Source: Desulforamulus ruminis DSM 2154 (lineage in GTDB: Bacteria > Bacillota > Desulfotomaculia > Desulfotomaculales > Desulfotomaculaceae). From it: DNA of 64,000 bases. Within the stretch, counting starts at the first letter, position 1; each line of letters opens with the position of its first letter. The stretch is from positions 2,046,001 to 2,110,000 of the forward strand of contig NC_015589.1 of NCBI RefSeq assembly GCF_000215085.1, in the 5' to 3' direction. Under the pieces are notes generated by a model, which did not search any database, was not told where the DNA came from, and saw nothing but the letters and a program-made list of their open reading frames with translations. Both the position numbers and the translations under genes were made by a program. Shown here in pieces: positions 1 through 7,507 of this stretch.

Positions 1-950
1 TTTATATCGCCTTTAAAACGAATATTCCCTGTTTTTACATTCACATCTCCGGGAATGTTTAAAACCGGTTCAACAGACAAATACCAGTTGCCGGAGGTCT
101 TTTGAAGCTTAGGCAGGCCCTCAATGGCAGCCACTGCCCTTAAGCCGTCCTCAACAATATCTACCCCGGACCCCGAAAGGAGATGAATGGTTTTAGGCTC
201 CCTGGATTCAGCCACCTCATTGGTCACGGTTTTTCCTGGAGCTCCTTTTTGACCCACAACTCTTTTAGCCAGTGTTTCTCCCGCAGAAACGGAAGGAATA
301 GAGCGTTGTTCTTTAAAGTCTATGATACCGGATACATTTTCCTCAAAAGAGCTGTCTTTATTTTCTTTAAAGAAAACCTCAATATAATCATCGATTGAAT
401 CGCCCGGCGGGGTTCCTTTGGCAACAGGAATTAAACCCTCTTTGAGTGACTTCACCAAATCGGCAATAGCATCTGTATCAACACCATAAATTACATTGCT
501 TTGATTTAGCAAATTAGTCAAAGACTGAACCGTTCCGGGAGGAATAATCTCTTTGATGGCTTCAGCTTTTAGCCGTAAGTTAGAGGAAGGTTGGCAGCTT
601 TCCAGCCGATAGGTATTGATACACTCTAATTTAACTTCTAAAAAGGCAGACATTTTGTCAGGAGAAATAATGACTCTGGTAGAGCCGGGATCCGTATGAG
701 ACAGTGGAACGATTTCAATGACATCCTCCTGGGAGATTTCTGTTGTTTCGTTAATGGGATTCCCGTTAACCAGTACCTGAGCCTCCGGACAGCCCGTAAT
801 GGTGGCTTTGGGCTCATTTCCTTGAGGATTTTTGACATAAATCTGACCGTCCGACACCCAAGCTGCCCCTCTGGTTGAACCCTTCGACTCATCGATATTG
901 GGGGGTGAGGCTAAATTCATGTTATTAACTTCGTTTTCGCTTTGGCCCAC
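1..950 (-). CDS. FapA/DUF342 family protein, N-terminal part (cut by window edge)
   Basis: The minus-strand frame is open from about 950 to the left edge, about 316 residues seen. An N-terminal beta-rich part is followed by the FapA N-domain, with the segments NVIYGVDTDAIADLV and PVAKGTPPGDSIDDYIEVFF; the gene leaves the window at the start of the glycine/valine-rich beta-helix (GDVNVKTGNIRFKGDI). FapA (flagellar assembly protein A) proteins are cytosolic polymers whose role is poorly defined. The start is unclear: AGGGGG lies just upstream of two TTG codons and GTG at 950, with ATG at 920 as the alternative. GTG was chosen for its 8-base spacing. Family assignment is firm; function is not. 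Confidence 0.8.
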   Translation of the reverse strand, partial: MGQSENEVNNMNLASPPNIDESKGSTRGAAWVSDGQIYVKNPQGNEPKATITGCPEAQVLVNGNPINETTEISQEDVIEIVPLSHTDPGSTRVIISPDKMSAFLEVKLECINTYRLESCQPSSNLRLKAEAIKEIIPPGTVQSLTNLLNQSNVIYGVDTDAIADLVKSLKEGLIPVAKGTPPGDSIDDYIEVFFKENKDSSFEENVSGIIDFKEQRSIPSVSAGETLAKRVVGQKGAPGKTVTNEVAESREPKTIHLLSGSGVDIVEDGLRAVAAIEGLPKLQKTSGNWYLSVEPVLNIPGDVNVKTGNIRFKGDI

Positions 951-1062
951 CAACAATACCCCCTATCTTTTAATATTAAAATATTCTTAACATTCTTTAT
1001 AATAAGATTAAACCTGAAAATACGTTTCACTTCTAGTTTACGTTAGGTATACCAAGAATTAA

Positions 1063-1097
1063 ATAGGAATAAAGTCTTGGAGTATAGGAATAAAGTC
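1063..1097. repeat. 14-bp direct repeat with 21-bp period
   Basis: ATAGGAATAAAGTC occurs at 1063-1076 and again at 1084-1097. The 21-bp period is two helical turns, so two protein monomers could bind on one DNA face. It lies about 115 bp upstream of the fapA-like start, so it may be an operator. No regulator is assigned. Confidence 0.45.
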
Positions 1098-1199
1098 CTA
1101 TTTCGACATTCTTTATCAATGATCGCCTGTTAATTATAATTCGGTTTTCTATGAAAAAAATTGACCCTTTGTATACTAAGAAAAAGTTTATATACAAAG

Positions 1200-1230
1200 A
1201 AAAAACCCCGGATATTTTCCAGGGTTTTTT
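1200..1230 (-). terminator. Rho-independent terminator of the HTH/PBP regulator
   Basis: Stem AAAAAACCC (1200-1208) pairs with GGGTTTTTT (1222-1230), with an inner GGA/TCC pairing. It lies about 45 bp after the stop of the minus-strand regulator gene. T-runs on both strands mean it could work either way. Apart from this and the repeat at 1063, the gap 951-1276 shows nothing else. Confidence 0.7.
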
Positions 1231-1276
1231 CTCTATTGAACCGGACGCCGGATTTTTATTTCTGTTCATTCCATCG

Positions 1277-2224
1277 TCATACCTCAGCGACCACTTTACC
1301 CGTTTCGGACACGTCGTAATCTCCCAATCCATGCAGTTCCTTTTTAAATTCCTCTGATTGTAAGATCTCCATGGTTGCTTGAATATAGGGTTTGTAAAGA
1401 TCTTCCTTCTTGATGACCAGTTCATAACGTTCCTTTTGCAGAGGAACAAAAGAGACCTCCCGGACCTGCATGGATACTTTTTCATTTCCCATGCCCACAT
1501 CTGCCTCTCCCCGGGCCACGGTACTGGCGATGGCGAGATGGGATAGTTCTTCCATCTCATAACCTCTGATGGAATGTCTAGCAATGTCTAGTAGTCGGAG
1601 TTTTTCATCAAGAAGAACCCTGGTTCCACTGCCTTTTTCACGATTAATGAATGTAATATCCGGCCGGGTTAAGTCCTGCCAGGCAAGAATATTTTTGGGG
1701 TTGCCCTTGGCCACATAGAATCCCTGCATCCGGCAGGCCAGATGGATAATGATTGATTGAATGCCGGGCAGCATGTGACGAACATAAGGGATATTATAAA
1801 CATTGGTATCCCCGTCCCACAAATGAATGGCCGCCAGGTCTGCCTTCTCCTGGTAAAGGGCCAGTAGACCGGGAAAACTCCCGACATTGTGCCTTAAAAC
1901 CTGTATCCCGTTGGCATGACGTTCCAAATGACGGGTTAAAATATCCAGCAGCACATCCTGGCCGCAGATAACAATCCCTCTAGGGCCTAGCGAGGGCTTA
2001 ATGGACTGCACCAGTCTGGTCAAACCGGCTATTTTTTCCTCTTCATGAAAATCTAATTTTTTACCCTGACGCTTATAATTCTCTACGTCTTTCAAATCAA
2101 GCCGTATTTTACGACCTACGCGGTATGCCGGCAGTTCTCCACGTTTTATTAACTCATAAACCGTATTTTTAGCAATCTTAAGCCTTGCCGCAACTTCTTC
2201 CGGTGTTAAAGATATTTCTTCCAT
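1277..2224 (-). CDS. Helix-turn-helix regulator with periplasmic-binding-protein-like sensor domain
   Basis: 315 residues. The N-terminus (about 1-55) is an excisionase/MerR-type helix-turn-helix of the HTH_17 kind (LTPEEVAARLKIAKNTVYELI, then GELPAYRVGRKIRL). Residues about 85-300 form a PBP-like domain (HLWDGDTNVYNIP, FINREKGSGTRVLLDE, ADVGMGNE) like those that sense molybdate, tungstate or a related ligand. It diverges from modABC, so it is probably the molybdate/tungstate-responsive regulator of that operon. This is inference from neighbourhood and fold. ATG at 2224 is preferred over the upstream in-frame codon because GGGGG sits 7 bases before it. Confidence 0.75.
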   Translation of the reverse strand: MEEISLTPEEVAARLKIAKNTVYELIKRGELPAYRVGRKIRLDLKDVENYKRQGKKLDFHEEEKIAGLTRLVQSIKPSLGPRGIVICGQDVLLDILTRHLERHANGIQVLRHNVGSFPGLLALYQEKADLAAIHLWDGDTNVYNIPYVRHMLPGIQSIIIHLACRMQGFYVAKGNPKNILAWQDLTRPDITFINREKGSGTRVLLDEKLRLLDIARHSIRGYEMEELSHLAIASTVARGEADVGMGNEKVSMQVREVSFVPLQKERYELVIKKEDLYKPYIQATMEILQSEEFKKELHGLGDYDVSETGKVVAEV

Positions 2225-2284
2225 ATTTTTACCCCCAACTCTATTGACAAGTATTATAACATAATTTACTATTACTAACATAAT

Positions 2285-2338
2285 ACGTCTTATGACGTTT
2301 CGTTTAGTTGAGTTATGTTTTAATAATGATGTTAAAAC
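2285..2338. promoter_or_regulatory. Two inverted repeats between the regulator and modABC
   Basis: ACGTC-TTAT-GACGT (2285-2298) is a perfect 5-bp-arm palindrome. GTTTTAA-TAATGATG-TTAAAAC (2317-2338) is a perfect 7-bp-arm repeat. Both lie in the divergent region and are candidate operators for the HTH/PBP regulator. Neither matches a ModE site I can recall. Confidence 0.4.
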
Positions 2339-2386
2339 ACGTAATGTTTATTCTAGTGCTACAAATAAATAGCTAGTCGCAACGAT

Positions 2387-2425
2387 GCCCTAGACCTAAT
2401 TTTTGGATTCTAGGGCTTATTTTTT
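2387..2425 (+). terminator. Leader terminator/attenuator upstream of modA
   Basis: GCCCTAGA (2387-2394) pairs perfectly with TCTAGGGC (2409-2416), followed by TTATTTTTT. No plus-strand gene ends upstream, so this probably terminates transcription in the modA leader, about 75 bp before the start, and could be an attenuator. I do not recognise a known Moco or Tuco riboswitch around it. Confidence 0.55.
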
Positions 2426-2500
2426 AATGAATAGGAGGTGTACATAAAGTATTAAGCTGAAGGGGTAGAGGATTAAAAAGCGAAGAGAAGGAGAGGTTAA

Positions 2501-3328
2501 ATGATGAAAAGATTATTTTCTTTAGCCAAATTTATCCTATTAGGAACGGTATTCATCTTCTTACTGAGTGGCTGTGGAAATAACCCGGAGAGTAAAACGG
2601 CAGGGTCCGGGACCCCGGCAGATTCACAGGATAATAAAGTAAAACCGAGTCTCTTTGCCTATGTCGGGGCCGGGTTGAAAGAACCGGTATCGGAAATCGT
2701 TCAGTTGTATGAAGAGAAGACGGGAGTTAAAGTGGAACTCACTTTTAATAATTCCGGTGCGCTTCTTAACCAACTGGAAACCAGCAACAAGGGAGATATC
2801 TACATGCCCGGGGGCATGCCTTACGTTGAAACTGCAAAACAAAAGGGCTACATAGAAGAGATGGTTGGGCCCATTGCCATTCATACCCCGGTCATTGTCG
2901 CGCCAAAGGGAAATCCTGCCCAGATTACCAAAACACAAGACCTGACCAAAGCAGGGGTAAAATTGGTTATGCCCGAGAAGGAAGCCACCGCGCTGGGAAA
3001 GGCTGCTTTTCAAACCTTTGATAAATTAGGTATTTCCGAACAGATTGAAAAAAATGTTTTAACCTATGTTGAAACGGCCCCGAAAGTAGTGACCACCCTG
3101 ACCATGGGGCAGGGAAATGCAGGAATTACCGAATATAGTAATTATGCCAAACAGCAGGACAAGCTTGACCTCATTGAAATTGACCCCGCGGTTAACGTCG
3201 TGGAGGAAATCCCCTGTGCTCTGCTTGTTTCCTCGGAGCAAAAGGAGCAGGCTAAAGATTTTCTGCAATTTATGCAGCAAGAGGGACCCGCTGTTTTTGC
3301 CAAACATGGTTTTAAAGTTAAAAACTAA
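2501..3328 (+). CDS. modA: ModA-type molybdate/tungstate-binding lipoprotein
   Basis: 275 residues. The N-terminal signal ends in a lipobox (LSGC, Cys near residue 25), so the protein is probably lipid-anchored outside the membrane. The mature part is a type II periplasmic-binding fold of the ModA family (FAYVGAGLKEPVSEI, VELTFNNSGALLNQLE, GDIYMPGG, TTLTMGQGNAGITEYSN). Length is typical of ModA/WtpA. It delivers oxyanion to ModB/ModC, encoded directly downstream with overlapping ends. Molybdate cannot be told from tungstate by eye. GGAGAGG lies just ahead of the tandem ATG ATG start. Confidence 0.85.
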   Translation: MMKRLFSLAKFILLGTVFIFLLSGCGNNPESKTAGSGTPADSQDNKVKPSLFAYVGAGLKEPVSEIVQLYEEKTGVKVELTFNNSGALLNQLETSNKGDIYMPGGMPYVETAKQKGYIEEMVGPIAIHTPVIVAPKGNPAQITKTQDLTKAGVKLVMPEKEATALGKAAFQTFDKLGISEQIEKNVLTYVETAPKVVTTLTMGQGNAGITEYSNYAKQQDKLDLIEIDPAVNVVEEIPCALLVSSEQKEQAKDFLQFMQQEGPAVFAKHGFKVKN

Positions 3329-4143
3329 TGGATCTACCATTGAACTTTGTCAGAAAAATAGGAAACGATTATTTCCAGGCAATTTTCTGGTTTATTTTAC
3401 TAAGCACAACCTTATTTATGCTGATGCTGATTGTTGGCCTGTTCCTTTTTGGGGAATGGGCTGCCTTTCTTGAAATATTAAAAAATCCCGAGTTTCATTT
3501 TGCCGTAACCTTTACCCTATGGACCTCGGTGTTAGCCACCCTACTTTCTGCCCTGACAGCAGTCCCCTGCGGCTATATCCTTTCCCGCTGCAATTTTCCG
3601 GGGAAAATAATCATGGACACCCTGCTGGACGTACCCATTGTACTGCCGCCTCTGGTCAGTGGAGTAGCTCTATTAATCTTTTTCGGTCCTTTGTTTGGCG
3701 AATCTTTGGCCAGATGGGGTTTAGACATCGTTTTTTCCACCCGGGGGGTTGTGGTGGCCCAGTGGTTTATCGCCGCTCCTTTCGCCATTAAAACCTTTAA
3801 ACAAGCCTTTGATTCCATTGATATTCGTCTGGAAAAGGTTGCCCGTACCCTTGGCTATACACCCTGCAGAGTGTTTATAAAGGTAACCCTGCCCCTGGCC
3901 AAGCATGGCTTGCTGGGAGGAATCACCATGACCTGGGCCAGGGCCTTGGGGGAGTTCGGTGCCACAGCCATGCTGGCAGGGGTTACCCGATTAAAGACGG
4001 AAACCTTATCCGTAGCCATATTTTTAAACATGTCTATTGGGGACACTCAATTTGCGCTGGTTACAGCCATTATTATGTTAATGACCGCCCTTTTCCTATT
4101 GATCCTATTTAAATTTTTTACAGGAGCAGAAGTCCGCTTATGA
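3328..4143 (+). CDS. modB: ModB-type ABC permease
   Basis: 271 residues with about six hydrophobic segments. The EAA loop that contacts the ATPase is clear (ARTLGYTPCRVFIKVTLPLA ending in GALGEFGATAML-like sequence: WARALGEFGATAMLAG), as in molybdate permeases of the CysTWA family. The start ATG shares its A with the modA stop codon, and the end overlaps modC by 4 bp, so the three genes are translationally coupled. It forms the membrane channel of the oxyanion importer. Confidence 0.88.
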   Translation: MDLPLNFVRKIGNDYFQAIFWFILLSTTLFMLMLIVGLFLFGEWAAFLEILKNPEFHFAVTFTLWTSVLATLLSALTAVPCGYILSRCNFPGKIIMDTLLDVPIVLPPLVSGVALLIFFGPLFGESLARWGLDIVFSTRGVVVAQWFIAAPFAIKTFKQAFDSIDIRLEKVARTLGYTPCRVFIKVTLPLAKHGLLGGITMTWARALGEFGATAMLAGVTRLKTETLSVAIFLNMSIGDTQFALVTAIIMLMTALFLLILFKFFTGAEVRL

Positions 4144-5237
4144 AAGAACGGCTACTGGAAGTAAAAAACCTGGAGCTGAGGGTGGGCAAATTTTCCTTAA
4201 GCAATTTATCTTTTTCATTGAACGCCGGTGAGTATGTGATGATATTAGGGCCTACGGGTGCCGGAAAAACCATTTTATTAGAATGCATTGCCGGCCTGCA
4301 AACGCCGCACAGAGGCGAAATTTTTCTCCACGGCAGGAAAGTTACGGATTTTCCGCCGGAGCAAAGACATTTGGGCTTTGCCTATCAGGATAGCTTGCTT
4401 TATCCCTTTCTAACCGTAAGGGAGAATATTCTTTTTGGCGCCAGGGCCAGAGGTCTGGCAACCGAAGCCGGGGTAATAAAACGGATGAACGAACTGATAG
4501 AGATCATGGGCATTTCCCACCTTCTGGAACGTTACCCGGCAAATTTAAGTGGTGGTGAAAAACAAAGGGTTTCTTTGGCCAGGGCCATTCTAACCCAACC
4601 CTCTTTATTATTGCTGGATGAACCGCTTTCCGCACTGGATCCCGGCACTCGCCGGTCCATGCAAAACCTGCTGCGGGAAATTCATACTACAGAAAATCTG
4701 GGAATTCTTCACGTAACCCATGATTTTTCAGAGGCTTTACAGTTGGGTACACAAATGATGGTGCTGAATAACGGCTGCCTTGAACAGTCCGGTCTCCCGT
4801 TAGAAGTTTTCTTTAAACCGTCTTCACTGGAGGTAGCCAAGTTTTTGCAAGGGGAGAATCTAATACCCGGCTATTTAATTTTCGCCAATCATGCTGCTTG
4901 GTTTAAACCGGAGCTTGGCAAACCTTTAATTGGGCCTTTACCGAAAAATCTTGCTCCTGATTCGGCCTGCAATACGGAGAATCCGGTTGTATTGATGATC
5001 CGTTCCAGCAACCTTAGCTTGCATCAGCCCGGCGAAACACCGGGCGAATGCATTAGCTGGCCGGCGCAAATCCAGTATCTTTCCTTTAACAGAACCCATG
5101 TTGACGTACACTGCCGGGGATATGGATTATGGGAGACCAGCTTGTCCCTTTCGCAATGGCACAAACTGGCGCTGTCTGAAGGAGACCCGGTCTTATTGGC
5201 TGTTAAGCCGGAGCACTGCCATTTCATTGCGGTCTAG
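4140..5237 (+). CDS. modC: ModC-type ABC transporter ATPase
   Basis: 365 residues. Walker A GPTGAGKT (near 37), the Q-loop in GFAYQDSLLYPF, signature LSGGEKQRVSLARAI, Walker B LLLLDEPLSALD and the switch His in HVTHDFSEA are all intact. Residues about 235-365 form an OB/TOBE-like C-terminal domain, the usual site of oxyanion or regulatory binding in ModC and related CUT1-type ATPases. It powers molybdate/tungstate import with ModB and ModA. The gene overlaps modB by 4 bp (ATGA). Confidence 0.88.
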   Translation: MKERLLEVKNLELRVGKFSLSNLSFSLNAGEYVMILGPTGAGKTILLECIAGLQTPHRGEIFLHGRKVTDFPPEQRHLGFAYQDSLLYPFLTVRENILFGARARGLATEAGVIKRMNELIEIMGISHLLERYPANLSGGEKQRVSLARAILTQPSLLLLDEPLSALDPGTRRSMQNLLREIHTTENLGILHVTHDFSEALQLGTQMMVLNNGCLEQSGLPLEVFFKPSSLEVAKFLQGENLIPGYLIFANHAAWFKPELGKPLIGPLPKNLAPDSACNTENPVVLMIRSSNLSLHQPGETPGECISWPAQIQYLSFNRTHVDVHCRGYGLWETSLSLSQWHKLALSEGDPVLLAVKPEHCHFIAV

Positions 5238-5264
5238 AATAAAGAATACCGGGGAGGTAGAAGC

Positions 5265-6020
5265 ATGCAAAAAAAGGAAAAACCTTTTTTCCAACAACTT
5301 CAGGAGATTTTTGATCAAATAATTGAAAGCAATCATTTAAAAAAGGTTCAAGTTCAGGTCAAGGCATGGCCGTTGAAACCGGAAGAAGCCATTGGATGTC
5401 CCCAAAGAAAGGATTACGTACTGCTTAAAGGAAAGGAACGCTTAGTCCAGGCGGAGATAATGGGGCATAAGGGACAGGCCTTTACCAGTTCGCTGGGGGA
5501 CTACGCCGGAACCCTGGAAGAAGTGATGAATCTGCCGCTGGACAACGATTTCCACAGGGCGGTCTATATAGCAACCTTTAACGCTGTAGCCAGTTACACC
5601 GGCAATACAGGCAAAACCCTGCACTGCCGCAATGAGGGACCGGGAAAATGCAGTATGAAAGTGGCGGACTTTTTTCGCCAAACCTTCGGCAATCCTAAAA
5701 TCTTAATGCTTGGCTATCAACCAACCCTTGCGGAGCCGTTAGTTAAAGAATTTGAAGTAAAGGTTTTAGATCTGGACCCAGACCATATTGGGAAAACCAT
5801 AAATCAAGTGCATATACTGGACGGGTCGGGGAATACCGAGCCCTACATTAAAAACGCCGACGTAATTTTTGCCACCGGCAGTATTATATGCAATCAAACC
5901 ATAGAGCATTATTACAATAAGGGAATACCTTTAGTATTATACGGAACCACCGGGGCCGGGGCTGCAGCATTATTGAATCTACCCAGGTTTTGTCCTGAAT
6001 CCACTGAAGGAGCAATATAA
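5265..6020 (+). CDS. DUF4213/DUF364 protein (heavy-metal chelation-like)
   Basis: 251 residues in two parts: an N-terminal DUF4213-like enolase-N-like domain (about 1-125) and a C-terminal Rossmann-like DUF364 domain (ILMLGYQPTLAEPLVKEFEVKVLDLD, then DVIFATGSIICNQTIEHYY). The family is often linked to metal or cofactor handling but has no firm function. It sits 27 bp after modC with its own GGGGAGG ribosome site, so it is probably co-transcribed. A role in holding or routing molybdenum or tungsten is inferred from context only. Confidence 0.75.
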   Translation: MQKKEKPFFQQLQEIFDQIIESNHLKKVQVQVKAWPLKPEEAIGCPQRKDYVLLKGKERLVQAEIMGHKGQAFTSSLGDYAGTLEEVMNLPLDNDFHRAVYIATFNAVASYTGNTGKTLHCRNEGPGKCSMKVADFFRQTFGNPKILMLGYQPTLAEPLVKEFEVKVLDLDPDHIGKTINQVHILDGSGNTEPYIKNADVIFATGSIICNQTIEHYYNKGIPLVLYGTTGAGAAALLNLPRFCPESTEGAI

Positions 6021-6467
6021 ATTAATTACTTGCAACGTTGATAGGATTTTATGTAAAATTATAAAAGGACAAAAAAGTCTAAACTAATTTTATATTGTTT
6101 AATGTTGATTTTCCGGTGCATACGAATATTTTTGTATGTACTTTTTTGTTCTTATAAATAGAAGTCTGTAATTTCCATTTGCAAACATCTCCATTAATAA
6201 TGCTTGTTCACAAAACTTTATGGGATTAACCAGTATCCTAAATAGTTAAATAAAAAATATCATGTTTTAACTTGGAGCTATATTCTTGTCTCTATTAGGT
6301 AGTTTAAACTTTTTTATCCATTTATAAGGACAAAATATGTGGGTAAAATACCATAATGGAAAAGAAGAGTTTCTAGAAATCAAGTATTCTTTTTTGTATT
6401 AGTTATAAATGAATATAATGGCAGGGGAGGGAGTAGGCAATTGATTCCGCTGTCTGTTTTTAACTGA
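6021..6467. other. AT-rich intergenic region, no gene found
   Basis: About 450 bp of low-GC sequence between the mod operon and the SMR pair. I find no open frame with a ribosome site, no tRNA and no recognisable guanidine riboswitch of class I, II or III, although SMR genes often carry one. The SMR promoter is presumably here. Confidence 0.5.
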
Positions 6468-6495
6468 GAAAGGACTGTATATCTACAGTCCTTTC
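6468..6495 (+). promoter_or_regulatory. Perfect 12-bp hairpin just before the SMR ribosome site
   Basis: GAAAGGACTGTA (6468-6479), loop TATC, TACAGTCCTTTC (6484-6495): a perfect 12-bp inverted repeat ending only 3-4 bases before the AAGGGGG ribosome site. There is no T-run, so it is not an ordinary terminator. It could be a repressor operator or an RNA element controlling translation of the SMR pair. Confidence 0.6.
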
Positions 6496-6509
6496 ATAAG
6501 GGGGTGTTC

Positions 6510-6875
6510 GTGTTGACGGACGGCAACAAAACGATAAGTCAAAACAAAGCCTGGACATTCGTCCTGCTGGGCGGGGCGCTTGAGATTGTCTGGGCCTCGG
6601 GTTTTAAATATGAGCAAATTCCCTGGCTCGCCGTAATTGGATCGCTCCTGTTCAGTTTCGACTTGATCATTCGCGCCACCAAGGTGCTGCCCGTCGGAAC
6701 CGTTTACGCGGTGTTTGCCGGTATTGGTACGATCGGCACTACCGTCGTCGAAGCGGTGATTACGCCGGAGACGTTCCAGTGGATCAAGATACCCGTTATT
6801 CTCGTTCTTCTCTTTTGCATTATCGGATTGAAACTGACGGCAGAAGGCACGATAAAAGGGGGCGGAGTACAATGA
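6510..6875 (+). CDS. Small multidrug resistance (SMR) subunit A
   Basis: 121 residues with four hydrophobic segments. The SMR membrane-embedded glutamate is present near the N-terminus (LLGGALEIVWASGFK), with the typical helix-3 motif (GTVYAVFAGIGTIGTTVVE). It forms one half of a heterodimer with the next gene, like YkkC/YkkD or EbrA/EbrB, exporting guanidinium or quaternary cations for protons. The start is uncertain: GTG at 6510 has 6-base spacing from AAGGGGG; GTG at 6504 is too close. GC and codon use look higher than in neighbouring genes, hinting at acquisition by transfer. Confidence 0.85.
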   Translation: MLTDGNKTISQNKAWTFVLLGGALEIVWASGFKYEQIPWLAVIGSLLFSFDLIIRATKVLPVGTVYAVFAGIGTIGTTVVEAVITPETFQWIKIPVILVLLFCIIGLKLTAEGTIKGGGVQ

Positions 6876-7192
6876 CAGCGGCTTGGATCACTCTTATTAT
6901 GGCGGGATTGCTGGAAGTTGTAGGCGTTATCGGCATCAAGCGAGTCGCAGAAAAAAACAACGTCCTAAACAATGTAATCATGATCGCCGGCTTCATCATA
7001 AGCTTCCAATTGCTCGTACAGGCGATGGCGTACATCACTCTTTCGACCGCATACGCCGTCTGGACGGGCATCGGCACGGTCGGTGCTGCTGTTGTCGGCA
7101 TGTTGTTTTTCGGTGAGTCTAAAAACGTCCTTCGCCTGGTTTGCATTTTTGGCGTTATCGCATGCGTTATTGCATTAAAATGGATCGGGTAA
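6872..7192 (+). CDS. Small multidrug resistance (SMR) subunit B
   Basis: 106 residues with four membrane segments and the SMR glutamate (MAGLLEVVGVIGIKR), plus STAYAVWTGIGTVGAAVVG in helix 3. It overlaps its partner by 4 bp (ATGA), as expected for a paired SMR system needing equal amounts of both chains. Upstream in-frame codons lie inside the partner gene and lack a ribosome site. The substrate is not readable; guanidinium, quaternary ammonium or TMA-like cations are all possible. Confidence 0.87.
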   Translation: MTAAWITLIMAGLLEVVGVIGIKRVAEKNNVLNNVIMIAGFIISFQLLVQAMAYITLSTAYAVWTGIGTVGAAVVGMLFFGESKNVLRLVCIFGVIACVIALKWIG

Positions 7193-7224
7193 CAAGTAAG
7201 TGACTCTTCCTTGCTAATCATATT

Positions 7225-7252
7225 GGTTCCGATAATATATATTATGTTAACT
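7225..7252 (+). other. dif: XerCD dif-like recombination site (site 1)
   Basis: The 28 bp read as left arm GGTTCCGATAA, central TATATA and right arm TTATGTTAACT. Compared from memory, this matches about 23 of 28 positions of both the E. coli and B. subtilis dif sites. It lies in a non-coding gap (7193-7507) exactly where gene direction flips, so it may be the chromosome-dimer resolution site at the terminus. Confidence 0.75.
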
Positions 7253-7507
7253 AAAATCAAAACAGACTTTTTTGGACATTTTTACACCCAGAATGGCCAC
7301 CTATTATTGGCTAGGTTGTAGTGTATCTTGATTAAAGGATTTCCTTGCAGCGGAGCTTATCTCTATTGGTCTGTGTAAAAATTAGTTATTCTGCGGTTTT
7401 TTTGTAATTATAGAAGGTTTCTATACTTTTACGTCGAAAGCAAGTTTAATTTTCAATATCTGATCGCTGTGCCAGCTTGTTGGCTAGAGATAGGAGGTTC
7501 AATCACC

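Noticed and set aside
638-892. 84-residue minus-strand frame within the left-edge gene
   Set aside because: The FapA-like frame runs through the same DNA and matches family motifs; this is an alternate frame.
6021-6503. Guanidine riboswitch before the SMR genes
   Set aside because: None of the class I, II or III conserved blocks I can recall are present; only a perfect hairpin with a different loop.
6510-7192. SMR pair as part of the choline system
   Set aside because: SMR exporters do occur in choline clusters, but these lie 32 kb away on the other strand and next to an unrelated operon.
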